From assembly GCA_013397115.1 (NCBI GenBank), contig VWZW01006824.1:669088-733087 (forward strand): 64,000 nt of DNA. The letters are read 5' to 3'. Position numbers and translations under genes: made by a program. Position 1 is the stretch's first letter, and every line of letters begins with the position of its first letter. Shown here piece after piece: positions 38,201-49,624 of this stretch. The DNA is from Edolisoma coerulescens (Eukaryota; Chordata; Aves; Passeriformes; Campephagidae). Under the pieces are notes generated by a model that saw nothing but the letters and a program-made list of their open reading frames with translations, was not told where the DNA came from and ran no database searches.

Positions 38201-41200
38201 AGGCACCTGAAGTCACAAAAGTCTGAAATATTTCAGCACCAAACCACTCTTTATTCTTTGTGCTTAGTGACATGATTTGCAGTAAAAATCCTGCTGGCAA
38301 GGCTACCTTGAACCATTTCTTGGTAGCAAAAGATCACGGAAGTGTTGCAGACATGGAGATCTCTTGTAGGGAATTGTTTTTTATGTCTGGGATTTGTTTT
38401 CCAGTGTTTGACCAGCGAGTCGCCTCTGCTCAGGTGTAACTGGAGCTATTAATGATTAATGATTATGATTAATACATCAGTTCTGATGGCAGGATCTTTG
38501 AATAATTCAGGGCACTTGTGTTTCAAATGTGAGGCCCACTCGGATGGGGGCTAAGTTGCAATAGAGTGAAGGATACAAAGTTTTGGGGCTTTGCTGTTCC
38601 CGGTTCCAGAGTGTTCTTCATGCCAGCCATAACAACGAAAATCAGCTGGATTCTCTCTTCAGGCAGGATAATATTCCCTCTGTCTTCATAGAATCACAAA
38701 ATCTCAGAATGGTTTGGGTTGGAAGGCTTCTCAAAGCCCATCCAGTGCCACCCCCTGCCATGGGCAGGGACACCTTCCACCAGCCCAGGTTGCTCCAAGC
38801 CCTGTCCAAGCTGGCCTTGGACACTTCCAGGGATCCAGGGGCAGCCACAGCTTCTCTGGGCACCCTGTGCCAGGGCCTCCCCACCCTCCCAGGGAAGAAT
38901 TCTTGGCCAGAATCCCATCTAGCCCTGCCCTCTGGCAGGGGGAGCCCCATCCCTCTGCCCTTTTTCATACAGCACAAAAAATTGGACTTTTCAGGAAGAA
39001 TAAGGAATCTCCTGTGTAGTCTTGGCTTAGTCCTTTTTTCATGGCAGTGAAATTTAGATCCATTCAAAGAATTGCAGTCTTTCTTTCAAAGATAAATGAT
39101 CAAAATATTATAAAATTAGAAGCAGAAAAATAATGGGTAGAAATGTGAGCTTGAGCAGCTGAGTGCTGATGGATTCAATTTATTGCTGGTGGGTTTTTTT
39201 GGTCTAAGGAAATCGTTTCAATAAAGCAGGTTGCTCCCTTCACTCCAGTCCTAAAGTTTTTGCAACAGATCTGTGGTATCAGTTTATACATGTGGTGGAT
39301 GAGATTTAATGGGAATATGGCACATTCAGGGTGGTTATTTTTGGGTTGCAGAGGTGTTTCATTAAAAACTGCTGGTTTTCTTCGTATGGGAGAGCTCTGT
39401 AAAAATAAGAAATCCTGAAATGCAGAGGCTGATTGTTGGAATGGAGTAGTTTTCCTGGGCACTTTGGAAATGCCTGCTCTGATGTGCAGGTTTGCAGTAG
39501 GTGGCATCATGGAGCAAGAGATGGGGGAGAATTTGCACCAAGCATTCTCTGCTTTGGCCTTGAATGGAGGGATTTAAGGGAGTTTGATACTTCTGAGGAG
39601 CTTTTCCAAAGAGTCAGGAGCCAGGTTAATGTCTCATTGCAGTTTTATGAATATTACAGAGTATTAAAGCAAAAATTCAGAAGTTTTCATAGAATCAGAA
39701 TGGAAGGGGTTGGAAGGGACCTTAAAGCTCATCTTGTTCCACCCCCTGCCATGGGCAAGGACACCTCACTTTCATTTTGCTCTAAAACTAACCTTGCAGT
39801 GTATTTATTTTTCTTGATTTTTGAGAAAATATCTTTCAGTGACTTAATCTAATGGCATGATTGCAGAAAAGGAGGCACTGGAGAAAAAATAGTGAGAAGG
39901 TTCTGTCTTGAATATTTGGAGGTAACACAGCTTTAGTGATAAAACACAACTGGTTCTGTGGTACCTTCTGGTCCCTGCTGTCCAGAACAAAGAAGAGAGA
40001 AAAAATCTTGTGAAAGTTTGAAAGCTTTACCAATAAATTATATTGAAAGTTCAACTGCATTAAAAGTTTAAGTTTTCAGATTGTTAAAAACAATTAGAAA
40101 AACATGATGATGCTTTTTGAGATAAATGTAATGATACCTTTAATCATAAAAAAAGTACTATTCCAGTGGCACTACCCCAGCTATTCAGGCTTGATGGCCA
40201 GAACATGTTAATGACAAATACAGATATGGAAAAGGAAAAAAAAAAAAAAAAAGCTGTTTCGTTGAAGATGTCTCAGTAACAGCTTTTGGCACCTTACCCT
40301 GTCCAGCTTCTGTCACACCATGCAGGTTTTTCATTTTATCTTGGCTTCTTCCTCTAGCAGCATTGGTAGCAGAGTGGTGTTTATATTGCACAATTCTGCC
40401 TGCCAGAGATGTGTTACAGCCTTCATCTCTGAAATTAAGAATAATCAGTATGGTGAGCATATTCTAACTATGTTATTAAACCTCTGAAATTCAAGCATCC
40501 AGTAAAATTGTGAAACCACGTAAATAATTTTGGATTGAGGATTTCTGAGCGTTCTCACCGGTGGTTTATATTTGTATTTGGGTTGGGTATTATTTGGAAC
40601 CAGTTAATTGGGGCACCTCATTTCAGGTCTCTTAAATGAACTCTCTAAAATAAAATAGGGATTTAGATTAGCTGATGTTTGCCCTCAGCTGAATGGAACT
40701 TGTGATTCCAAGCTTTTATATGCACCCCTGGGGAATTGGACATTGTCTTCATGTTTCCTGCCAAGTTTCTTTTAGATAAGAAATCCTTGTTCATAGAAAA
40801 GAAAGAAAATTTAGTCTTTGGTGAATTGATACAGTTATTTCTAGTTGGATTTTTTCTTTTCATGTGTTGGCTAAGAAAGAATTTTGTTGTTCATATGCCA
40901 GCTTTAAAATCACTTACAGCTTATAGCATATACACTTAGATACAGGCCTCCTAAATATTTATACTAATATGCTGTCACCTGTAAAAATATTTGTCTGTTA
41001 CTGACTGCATAAGGAGCCTGAATTCTGCTTTTCTAATATTTTATCTAAATGGAATTTCTCTCACACTCCCAATGGTTTGGAAAAATGTGGTTTAGTCAAG
41101 GGCTCCATAAACATTTGTCAATTAAAAGTGTAATTTCTTAAGATTTCAGTTATACAGGAGAGTGTTACCATATCAGAACTGATCTCTGAATTTAAATAAT

Positions 41201-44200
41201 TTAAAAACAATTCTGTAGTTTTACTAATTTTAGTACAGAATTCCACAGATGTAGAGAAGCTGTGTCCTCCTTACTTTTTCAGCTGGTCACTGGAGGAACT
41301 TTCCTTAGTGTCTCATCAGAGAATTGTCTTCATTCCCTTAGGCTCCTGTGGCAGTTAATAATTTCTGCCATAAAGTCCCAATAACGTCTCCAGAAGAAGA
41401 GCTCTGCCTTTAATCTTGCTCTGCACACAGTCTCCTTCTGGAAGTAAAATGGAGACTAGCTCCCAGTTCAAAATATCAGACATTCCAGTCACTACCTGTT
41501 GGATCTTTATGGTTTTATGCATTTAGGTGAAACCTGAAACTGAATTAACCTGTAGCCTTCTCTGCTGCCAGGCCCAAATTTGTCCTTTACCCATTGAAAT
41601 GTTCTGTTGTGCCTATTTTAACGACAACTCCCAAGAAATAAAGCTCAAATGGAGCTGGAGCTGGGCAGTGCTCCCCAAGGAGCAGAGGTGGGGCTGTGCA
41701 GCTGCTCACGCCGTGGTGCCTTTGGAGCAGCCTGAGAAGCAGAAGGGTTTCACACACGGGGTTGTAAAAGCCACAGTGCCCTGAGCCTGTAAGGCCAGGG
41801 GTGCCAGCAGGGGCTGACAGCTGAGGCACTGCCCCAGTGACAGAAAGCAGCAGCTTTGCTTTGGTGTGGGGAGAAGTCCCCTGAATTTCCCAGCTGGCTG
41901 CTGTGGAACCAAGCCCTGGCCTGTGTTGGTGGCTGTAACCCCATTGCCCCTTGGTGCAGTGCAGGGAGGAACTGGTAACGAGCCCCAGGGAACTTTGGGG
42001 TTTCCATTTCCCATCTCCTTTGCTCCCTTGATACTCAGGCAGTGAGGTTAAAAGGATGAGGTTAATGGGTGAGGCTGGCTGCCTTTTCTCCCATCAGATC
42101 CCAGCCTTTCAGATGGAGCTCTGGATTTGTTAACTGGTTAATGCTCTGTGCCAGCCCTGCCAGCCTGAGCAGTGACAGAGGGACAGCTGAGGGGGACAGG
42201 CCCCAGGGACAGAGCTTCCCCCAGGTGTGACAGGGCATTCCACACTGTCCCACCAGACCTCCCTTGTCCCTGCCCTCATGGGGTCTTGGAGCAGCTGGAA
42301 GGCTGAGCTGCTTTCACTGTCACTTGGGTTGTGGGCTGGGCTTTTTCACTTCTGTTTGATAAGTTCATTTTCTGGTCCTTTCCAAATAGGCTTTGCTTTC
42401 TCTGTGCACAAGTGAGGAACCACATCCTGAGCTACTTCCTATCAACTTCTGTTTATTATTGTATCTTACACCTTGTGTTTGGCATCAGATGAGTGACAGG
42501 GCAGGAGATAAAGAAACATTGGGAGTGGTTTGGGAGGCTCTTGAGAGAAAATCACCAAGTGTGACTGTCTCCTTTCTCCCTCCTGCCCCCAGGACAGCAT
42601 TTAACCTCTAATTGGTGGCAGGTATCCACAGTCATTTCTTGGGTCTTTCCATGACATTCTCTTCTCTACCTCACATGCTCAGTATTTTCAGAAAACACTG
42701 TAGAACCACACTGGAGTTCTTAGGCTGAAGCACAGAACGGGGTGTCTCGTAGTGTGGTTCTGCAAGGCTGTGCTGATGGAAAGGCCAAGTGATTCCATGG
42801 ATTTCCACCCTCTGCTTTTGAACCAGTGTGGGGAGAGAAGCTGCAGCAGTGGTTAATGTTGTAGTGGTCACAATACTGAGGTTCACGTGTCTCCTTAGAG
42901 CAGTTTGATGTAAAAGCCTTTTGCTTCATGGGTTACTGATTTAGAGGAAGTTCTCTAGACATAGTTCTGTAGTTGAGGCCGACTTTTTATCACTGAGAAA
43001 CTTCCATGGAAATGAGGGCAGCTTGATTTAATGAAATAATAGAGGCAGAGTCAGTGCTCATACAGACAGGTCCGGATTTCCCAGTGTACACCTTCCCTTA
43101 AAATGTCCATTTTCCATAGCACAGGGTGGTGCCTACAGGAGATGAAAGGAACATGAAGTGATTGAAAGCAGTAGAGAGCAGTGGTGCTGTGAAATCATTA
43201 CTCTGCAGACAGGAATGTGTCCGTTTTGTACAGAAGAATATATTCCCAGACTGGAGCTGGTATTGCAGCCCTTTTTTAGCTGCAGACAGCACCAGGCTGT
43301 TTCATGAATGCTGACCTGTTGGGAATCTGTGGGGGAAGTTATGGTGCAGGCTCTTCCCTCAGCAGCTTCCCAGAGCTCCGTGTGGAGCAAAGCCTCTCCC
43401 CTTCAAACAACAAATCTCTTTTATTTGGAGCTGCTGTAAAACTCTGAGCCAAATGTCGGACTTCTCATTCCACAGTACAAACCCAGAAACCATTGGCATC
43501 ATCCAAGCAAAGGCCATAAAATGAGGTACAGGATTTAACACTAAGTTACTTGGATGATTATTTGCACAATTTGGGTTTTTTTCCCAAAGAACTGGAGGCA
43601 CAGTGGGTTTGTCCATCCACCTGAGGTCTTGCAGGGATGTATCTGAGTGTGTTCCCTCCATCCTTCCTCTGGAGAGCTCCCGTGGCCAGGTTTCCCACCG
43701 GCAGCTCTGTCACTTATCCACGTGTGTCCTTGGCACAGCAGGAAGAGCAGGGATGGACAGATTTTGCCCCAGCATTTTGTGATGGCCCTGGGGTGAGGTT
43801 GTTCATAACACCTTTTATGTTGTGTCCACTTGTGCATCCAGGCTGATGGCAGCAGTCAGACAGTTTCTGACTGGACTGGAGGGAGTGATCCCATGAGGAA
43901 TCAGCCTCTCCCAGGCTTGGGATGCTCCACTCCTGCTGCTGCAGGTGCTGGGTGTGATAGGCAGGGCTGGCATTGCCTGGAGCCACCGGTGGGACTGGGA
44001 GCTGCTGGGGGAGAGGGAGCTGCTGGGTGGGGAGTGGGAGCTGCTGGGTGGGGAGTGGGAGCTGCTGGGGGAGNNNNNNNNNNNNNNNNNNNNNNNNNNN
44101 NNNNNNNNNNNNNNNNNNNNNNNNNNNNNNNNNNNNNNNNNNNNNNNNNNNNNNNNNNNNNNNNNNNNNNNNNNNNNNNNNNNNNNNNNNNNNNNNNNNN

Positions 44201-47200
44201 NNNNNNNNNNNNNNNNNNNNNNNNNNNNNNNNNNNNNNNNNNNNNNNNNNNNNNNNNNNNNNNNNNNNNNNNNNNNNNNNNNNNNNNNNNNNNNNNNNNN
44301 NNNNNNNNNNNNNNNNNNNNNNNNNNNNNNNNNNNNNNNNNNNNNNNNNNNNNNNNNNNNNNNNNNNNNGAGCTGCTGTGCAGTTCCAGCTGCTGTGCAG
44401 TTCCAGCTGCTGTGCAGTTCCAGCTGCTGTGCAGTTCCAGCTGCTGGCATTCCCAGCGTTTCCAAGGAGGGTTGCTGGCAGCTTCTCCCTGCCGGGGTTT
44501 TCTGCTCTCAAAGCCGATTGTTGCTGAGGTGCCTGGGGAAGGCTCCGAGGTGTTTTTAGGCAGAGCAGCCAGTTGGGTCCCTTCCTGACTCCTAGTTGGC
44601 AGGTTTAAGGCAAACATTTTGGGTACTGCTTCTTAGGAAGGGGGGGAAGAATGCGTGACTAATTTTTGGTGATAATTCCTACGAAATAGGATGAGAAAAA
44701 GCAGTGGACGCTCCAGTTACAATAAATCCTGTGCTGTGTCAGGGTCTTCCAGCCTGCTTCAAACACAGGATCCTTTAACTGGGATTTTTTAACTTATTCT
44801 GTTACTTTTCTGGTTTTTTCAATTCCTAATTAATTCATTTATAAATGAAGGTTACTGCTTGCAAGAGGAGGGAGAGGAGAATTTGGGCACTTTCCCATGG
44901 GAAAGTAAATAGAGCTTTCCCCAAAAGATTTTTTCTTTTTCCAAGTCCAGTCGTTATCTTAATCATTATTTAACTATGTAAGACTTAAAAAGCAGAATTT
45001 TATCAGTATTTCTTAATATATATAAGGTGTTACTTGTGTTTTAATGTTGATTTTAAGGTACATTTTGCAGCATTTAGGAGGGTTCTGCTTTTCCTGGTGA
45101 ATGCAAATGAAGTTACACTGCAGTGGAACTGAATTGTGTCTGCCTAAATAGATGAGGATAATTAATTTCGTTAAAAACCAACTTCCTTATTGGATGGGGT
45201 TTGGAGCCTTGTGGAAAAGGGTGTCCATCGAGGTGCTTCATTAAAGCCACCTCTCTTCAGCTGCCACATCCCACTGGCCCTTGGCAGTATTGGGTGGGAA
45301 TTGGTGGTTATTAGAAGCAGCAAAAATGGGAAGTGAATTTGCAGCATTTGGGCTGCACGTGGCAATCTGGAGGGAATGAGTTAAAGCTGGGGTGGGAATG
45401 TTTTGTATCCTGGGAAGCTTTGCTGTGGTTCCACGGGAGCCCATGGGCCTTGCTGGTGGGCACCAAAGGGCTTTCACTTAGTGCTGGGTTTCCTCCCTCC
45501 TCGTACAGAAATGGCTCACAAAAACATGGAGGGAATTGTTAATTAGGAAAAGCCTCCAGAACAGTCCTCGCAGAAATAATAAGCTCTTTAATTCTGTTAG
45601 AGGAGTGGAAGGGAAAATTCTTCAAAGTTCATAATTTCATTTTTGTTCAAGTAATTTTTTTTTTTCCCTTGAAGATTTCTGGCTGATTTTTTTAACTCCT
45701 TCATAGACTCCTTTTCTTCTTGCTTTAAAGCATCCCCAAACCCTTCTTTTTCAGAATTTTGACCCCAGCCAGCAGTTTCCAAGATATTTGGACCCTTTAT
45801 AACTTCCTCAGAAGACATGAGGTATGACTTTTTTTTAGTGTTTGGTCACTTCACTTGCAGCTTTTATTTCAAGTAGCTCTGAGGTCATCACTTTATTTCC
45901 ACTAAGAATTTTGATTCTTTGCTCTTATTTATTAGTTGTTGAACATAAAGACAGATTTTTGGTTGGATTTCAACAGGTATTTGAGTTGTTTCTGTGCTTT
46001 GCTGAGCATTCACTTGGTGTGGATGATTTGCTGTTGAGAGTAAAAAGCCTTGAAATGAATGTTTTTAGTAGAATATTTCTCTATTTAATATATTACATAT
46101 TTCAGACTTGCAGTGCTCTGCTATGCAGGGAAATATATTTGGGGTTTGGGCCTTCACATACGTTTTTGGAATTGATGCAAGTCAGAGCCTCTTTCATTTG
46201 AGATACACACACACATACATATATACTTGTATATATGTATCTATAAATAAAACTATTGGGTAACTTAAGAGGGGAGGAAGAATTGTTGAAGGTCTTTCAG
46301 ATTTGTGCAGAAGTGGTGAGAAAATGGAGCTGGAATTTGTAATACTAGATTTTATGATAAGATACAGGATGTCTTTTTTAATGTACTGTCTCAACTTGAG
46401 AGCCTGTTAGGGAATAGATGAGCTGTATCTGCTCTTTGTACTGTATAATTGTAGCAGTCATGTGATACTTGATCAATGACCATATGAATTCTTTCTTCTT
46501 TGTGTTAGATCAATAACAGCCTCAAATTCACTGCTGAGGAGCTGTATGAGTGTGTTTCACAGGAGCTGTACAGGTGAGCCAGTTACTGACCCCATGGTGG
46601 GAGCTGAGGCAGCTTTTTCACATGTGTTAACCAAGGTACCATGAGAGGAGTCATCTGGGTCAATAAAAAATCCCCCCTTTGTCAGAACAATAAACGTAGG
46701 GAAAATAAATGGGGGATTTTTTAAATTCCCTTTTTAATTTTAATGCCCAATTAACACAGAGCAGGAGAGGACAGAAATTAAATTGGAGATGAGGCATCAG
46801 TGCCTACATGGTGATTTTCAGCTGTTGGAGGTGAGGTGTTGGGCCCTCTTTCCTCTGCCAGTGGTTTCTGGCTCATTTCTTTATGAATTTGTGTCACTGA
46901 GGGTTTGTGAATCCAGGCTCTGGGAGGTTTCTAAAATGCTGTCATGGGTTTTTAATAATTCTGAGCTGGCTAATAAAGGACAGGTAACTGGTTTTTGAGG
47001 TTGTGTGGATATGAATGAGCTGTCACTGGCCAGGATCAGCTGAGTGAAAGGCTGGACAGTGAATTACTCTAAAAAACTTCCCTTTGCCTGGACTGATCCT
47101 GGGTCCCTGAACCTTCTGTGAAGTTCATTGTGCAGATTGCAAGATCAGGGCACAAAGTTATGCAGGGAGGGAGACATTCAGTATTTGTATCAGTAATAAA

Positions 47201-47950
47201 AAACAGTTTAAAAGCTTCATTCTCACAAGGTGATGGCTCTAGACCTGTATTGATACAGGTGGAAAGACAACAGTGGGTGGAAATTTGTGCTCAGCAGAGT
47301 AAAACAAGTACTTTGGAGACTGCTCTGGCAGCCCTCAGGCTGTGCTTGGGGAACTCAGTGATGGGGATTTTCTTCCTTTTTTGGGGAGCAGCTTTTAAAT
47401 GGTCTTTTGAGAAAGAATCTTTTGGAAACCAAAGTTCGGGCATGTTTATATGTGATCAAGTTGAGATTCCTCTTTTGAAAGGGTCTGAGTCATTAGTGGG
47501 TGTATCCAGATCCTTATTTTGAGTGTGAAGACAGGATATGTCAGTGTATGAAAGATGGTTTGAACTGAACCTTCCAGAATCCCAAAAGAATCCAGAAAGG
47601 TGGATGTCAGCGACCTCTCCTGCCGATTGTTCCACTTTACGTGGCCCAGAAGGGAGCAGGAACTCTGCCTGTGGCAGCTGTGGGGTGGCTGTTGCAAGGA
47701 GCTCATGTGAAATCCTCAGGTTTAGCAGCTGTAATGCAGAAGTCACTGCTGCTGCTTGAGTTTGATGGAAACGTCCTTGAAAATTTAAGGAGTAAAGATT
47801 TCTGTTCTGCTTTGTCCTGCTAACCTTTCTGTCCTGTCTCCCAGGGAGAGGCTGGAGGTGGGCTGCTGCCAGCTGGCACAGCTGGAGCAGACGCTGGAGC
47901 AGTGCCAGGCGTCCGTGCAGAGGGAGGCCGAGAGCCGGGGCTGGCTCTGA
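23258..47950 (+). CDS. SWT1: SWT1, PIN-domain endoribonuclease of nuclear mRNA surveillance
   Basis: Eighteen exons close in frame as 884 aa (human about 900): 23258-23323, 25404-25462, 26160-26898, 27890-27961, 28080-28136, 28735-28864, 29004-29105, 30644-30832, 31184-31277, 32467-32603, 33263-33411, 34715-34853, 35669-35814, 36944-37152, 38051-38179, 45755-45821, 46509-46573, 47845-47950. ATG at 23258 starts MSKKKLKKLAGK. Residues 1 to about 370 are charged and probably disordered, with lysine-rich nuclear-localisation-like runs and a glutamate run. The PIN fold spans about 380-520: LVVIDTNIMI (D388), WVVLQELDNL (E424), GLSDENNDDRVLQCCLQ (D480/D481) and LCTDDKNL (D504/D505), the expected acidic metal-binding set. 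The C-terminal half is helical. Yeast Swt1 is an endoribonuclease that cleaves faulty nuclear mRNPs and works with TREX. An upstream noncoding exon from the CpG island is likely; a possible acceptor precedes 23200. Confidence 0.94.
27537..27690 (-). repeat. CR1 3' fragment in SWT1 intron 3
   Basis: The order GGAGTCATTGAGGTTGGAAG, CACCTCTGGAGATCATCCAG, CCCCTTGCTCAAGCAGGGTC, ACAACCTCTCTGGGCAGCCT is the reverse complement of a CR1 3' region, same group as the copy at 21908. Confidence 0.85.
35170..35392 (+). repeat. CR1 3' end in SWT1 intron 12
   Basis: It contains AGAGGGTGCTGGGCACTGCC, CCAGGGAATGGGCACGGCCC, TCCGGGAGCGTTTGGACAAT, GGGGTTGGACTGGATGGTCC and ends with TCCTGTGATTTCATGGTTCT, the CR1 8-bp tail. 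It is in sense orientation and sits between exon 12 (ends 34853) and exon 13 (starts 35669). Confidence 0.88.
36571..36778 (+). repeat. CR1 3' end in SWT1 intron 13, sense
   Basis: It runs from AAACTTGTCAGGAAGAAATT through GGTGGGGAGGCCCTGGCACA, GATCCCTGGAAGTGTCCAAG and CCCATGGCAGGGGGTGGCAC to TTTAAGGTCCCTTCCAACCC. By eye it is nearly identical, over roughly 190 bases, to the reverse complement of the copy at 38688-38968. It lies about 165 bases upstream of exon 14. Confidence 0.9.
38688..38968 (-). repeat. CR1 3' end in SWT1 intron 15, antisense
   Basis: It starts with the inverted tail CATAGAATCACAAAATCTCA and continues through GGTTTGGGTTGGAAGGCTTC, the CCCTGCCATGGGCAGGGACA core and CCACCCTCCCAGGGAAGAAT. 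It ends in the deeper CR1 segment TAGCCCTGCCCTCTGGCAGG. It is the longest copy in the window and forms an inverted pair with 36571-36778. Confidence 0.9.
39688..39766 (-). repeat. Short CR1 3' tail in SWT1 intron 15
   Basis: CATAGAATCAGAATGGAAGG is followed by GGTTGGAAGGGACCTTAAAG and CACCCCCTGCCATGGGCAAG, and similarity stops near 39766. It has the same orientation as the copy at 38688. Confidence 0.85.
43991..44446. repeat. Compound minisatellite spanning an assembly gap
   Basis: On the left (43991-44073) a 21-bp unit, GAGCTGCTGGGTGGGGAGTG plus G, repeats about three times with shorter variants. On the right (44370-44446) a 17-bp unit, AGCTGCTGTGCAGTTCC, repeats about four times. Both units share AGCTGCTG. 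The transition and the true array length are hidden by the Ns. Long open frames drawn through this region are artefacts of N translation and repeat periodicity. Confidence 0.9.
44074..44369. other. Assembly gap (296 N)
   Basis: A continuous run of N inside the minisatellite of SWT1 intron 15. Both edges are tandem repeat, so the gap is most likely a collapsed or unresolvable array and its size may not be real. Confidence 0.99.
46203..46250. repeat. CA/TA dinucleotide-rich microsatellite in SWT1 intron 16
   Basis: ATACACACACACATACATAT is followed by ATACTTGTATATATGTATCT, an imperfect alternating purine-pyrimidine stretch. It is short and interrupted. Confidence 0.75.
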
Positions 47951-48910
47951 CCGTGCTCAGCCGGTGAGCTCCCTCCCCTCGGGGGGAGGAGAGGGAAGGG
48001 CTGGAGGAGCCAAAAACCTGCCGCGTTTTCTTCCTCAGCCGTGCTGGTTTGGGTGGGAGTTGAAGGGAAAAACACAGTTCCACGTGGACATTAAATGTCG
48101 GGATTTCTGCTGAGAATTCTGTTCACTGCTAAAATGTTGTCTTGAGTGAGGGTGCGCCTGTGGAGCCATGGATAACCAGGAGCAGCAGGGCTGGTTTGGG
48201 ATGCAGCAGCTGTGCTGGACTGCTCTGAGCATCCAGCGTTCCTGTGAGGAGCTGAGCTGTTCATGTTTGTATAGGAACAGCCCTGTGCTGGTACTTCACA
48301 AGTGCCAAGTGAGAGAAAGGAATCTGTCGTGTCACCCCGGGGCTCGGGAGGGCAGGGAGTAGCTCAGTGCAAGGCCAGGAACGAAGGACTGACCTACAGA
48401 CACGACGTGTGTGTCCTGTGCAGTGAAGGCTTAAGAGAGGATGTAGAGTGGGCAAAGGAACAGATTGATGCTCATTTTTCCTTTAATGGAGGTGTTTGTC
48501 CCAGACCCCTTTTCAGAGGAAAAAGGTGTTTCTCCTTTGTTTAGGCAGGCATTTTATCTTCATACAGTGGAAACCTGCTAGCTGTGCTCTTGGGGAAACT
48601 CTTGATCCTGCTCTTGCCCCATCCTCCTGCAAGGTGGGCCTGGTTCTCCCTGCTCTCCAGGTGACATCCCTCTCTGGCTGCACTGTTGGTTGCTTTCCAG
48701 AACTGCTTTAAGTCCATGAAACTTTCCAAAAGCCATTTTCTAAGGCCGTTACTGCTACCTCTTCTGTGTATGTATTTGTACAGAGATGAGCTGACTGGGA
48801 GAGTTCTAAAGTGTCTATTTTGATATTAACTTTTGGATGTATTTGTAAACTCTTGATTGTAAAAATGTAATTTATTGTTACATTAAACAGTGGTTAATTC
48901 TGAGTGGCTC
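47951..48910 (+). other. SWT1: SWT1 3' UTR and poly(A) signal
   Basis: This follows the TGA at 47948-47950. An ATTAAA at 48882-48887, set in AT-rich sequence rich in TGTA and TTTATTG motifs, marks the probable 3' end near 48900-48910. Composition becomes strongly GC-rich right after it. No coding signal was recognised in the UTR. Confidence 0.65.
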
Positions 48911-49620
48911 TGCACTGGCTCTGCCCCGTCCCCGTGGATGCAAGTGCAGCACCATCCTGGCCAGGCCCCTGTGCCAGGGGGTGGGAGCAGTCCCTGTTGA
49001 AGCACAGCTGCTGTGTGGGGCTGTTTCCAAGAGGGTTCTCCAGCCCCGGGAGCGGGGTGGGGACCTTGGCTCCAGGGTGATGATGGGGGCAGGCTGTGTC
49101 CCAACCCTGGCCCAGCTGCAGCACATGCTGGCCGTGCTCTGGGGGCAGCTGGCTGGGAGGGGCTGTGGTGGAGCACAAGTGCTTTGTTCCCCACTCTGCT
49201 GGCTCTCCCTGCTCAGCTGGACCAGCTTCACAGCCTGCAGGGGCCAGTGGAGCTCCTGGGCCTGGTGTTTTCCCACTGCCGTGGGAAGCTGGAGCAGCTG
49301 GCTCCTGCCTGCCCCAGTGCCCAGGACCTGGCCTAGGGCCACCACTGGCTGCTCCCTAAAGCTGCCCAGGTGAAGGAGTAGCTCCAGCTGCAGCTTTGCA
49401 GCCCCTGCCCTGCACAGAGGTTTCTGTACACAGCCCCTGAGCAGGGAAAGCTCCCTGGCCCAGACACACCCCAGGGGTTGTGGTGCTCTGAGCCTCGGTC
49501 CCTCCACCCCCTGTCCTGTGCCTACACCCATCTGAAATGTCACTCTTAGTGTCACAGCCTCCTCTTTGGACACCGCCTCCTCAAAGAAAAGGACACAGAG
49601 CCAGGTCAGGGCACGCCTGT
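48911..49620. other. GC-rich spacer between convergent SWT1 and IVNS1ABP 3' ends
   Basis: About 0.7 kb separates the two opposing poly(A) signals. It is GC-rich and rich in CTG/CAG words. Long frames stay open on both strands, including 231 codons on the minus strand (49573-48878), but I recognise no protein family in any of them. GC richness alone lowers stop-codon frequency, so I do not call a gene here. Confidence 0.5.
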
Positions 49621-49624
49621 GGTG

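Larger units (their letters stand above)
38180..45754 (+). other. SWT1: Large SWT1 intron 15
   Basis: This 7.6-kb intron separates the exon ending HEGIGR from the one starting ILTPASSFQD. It holds two antisense CR1 fragments, an A18 run near 40229, a moderately GC-rich stretch around 41640-42330, and a minisatellite interrupted by an assembly gap (44074-44369). I see no coding exon that keeps the SWT1 frame and no RNA gene I can support. Confidence 0.8.

Noticed and set aside
38583..39067. Long overlapping ORFs of 100-155 codons on both strands
   Set aside because: They are translations of the CR1 fragment at 38688-38968, whose GC-rich sequence stays open in several frames. None carries a coding exon.
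43714..44617. Several open frames of 180-265 codons on both strands
   Set aside because: They run through the 296-N gap, where translation is meaningless, and their ends are tandem-repeat peptide patterns.
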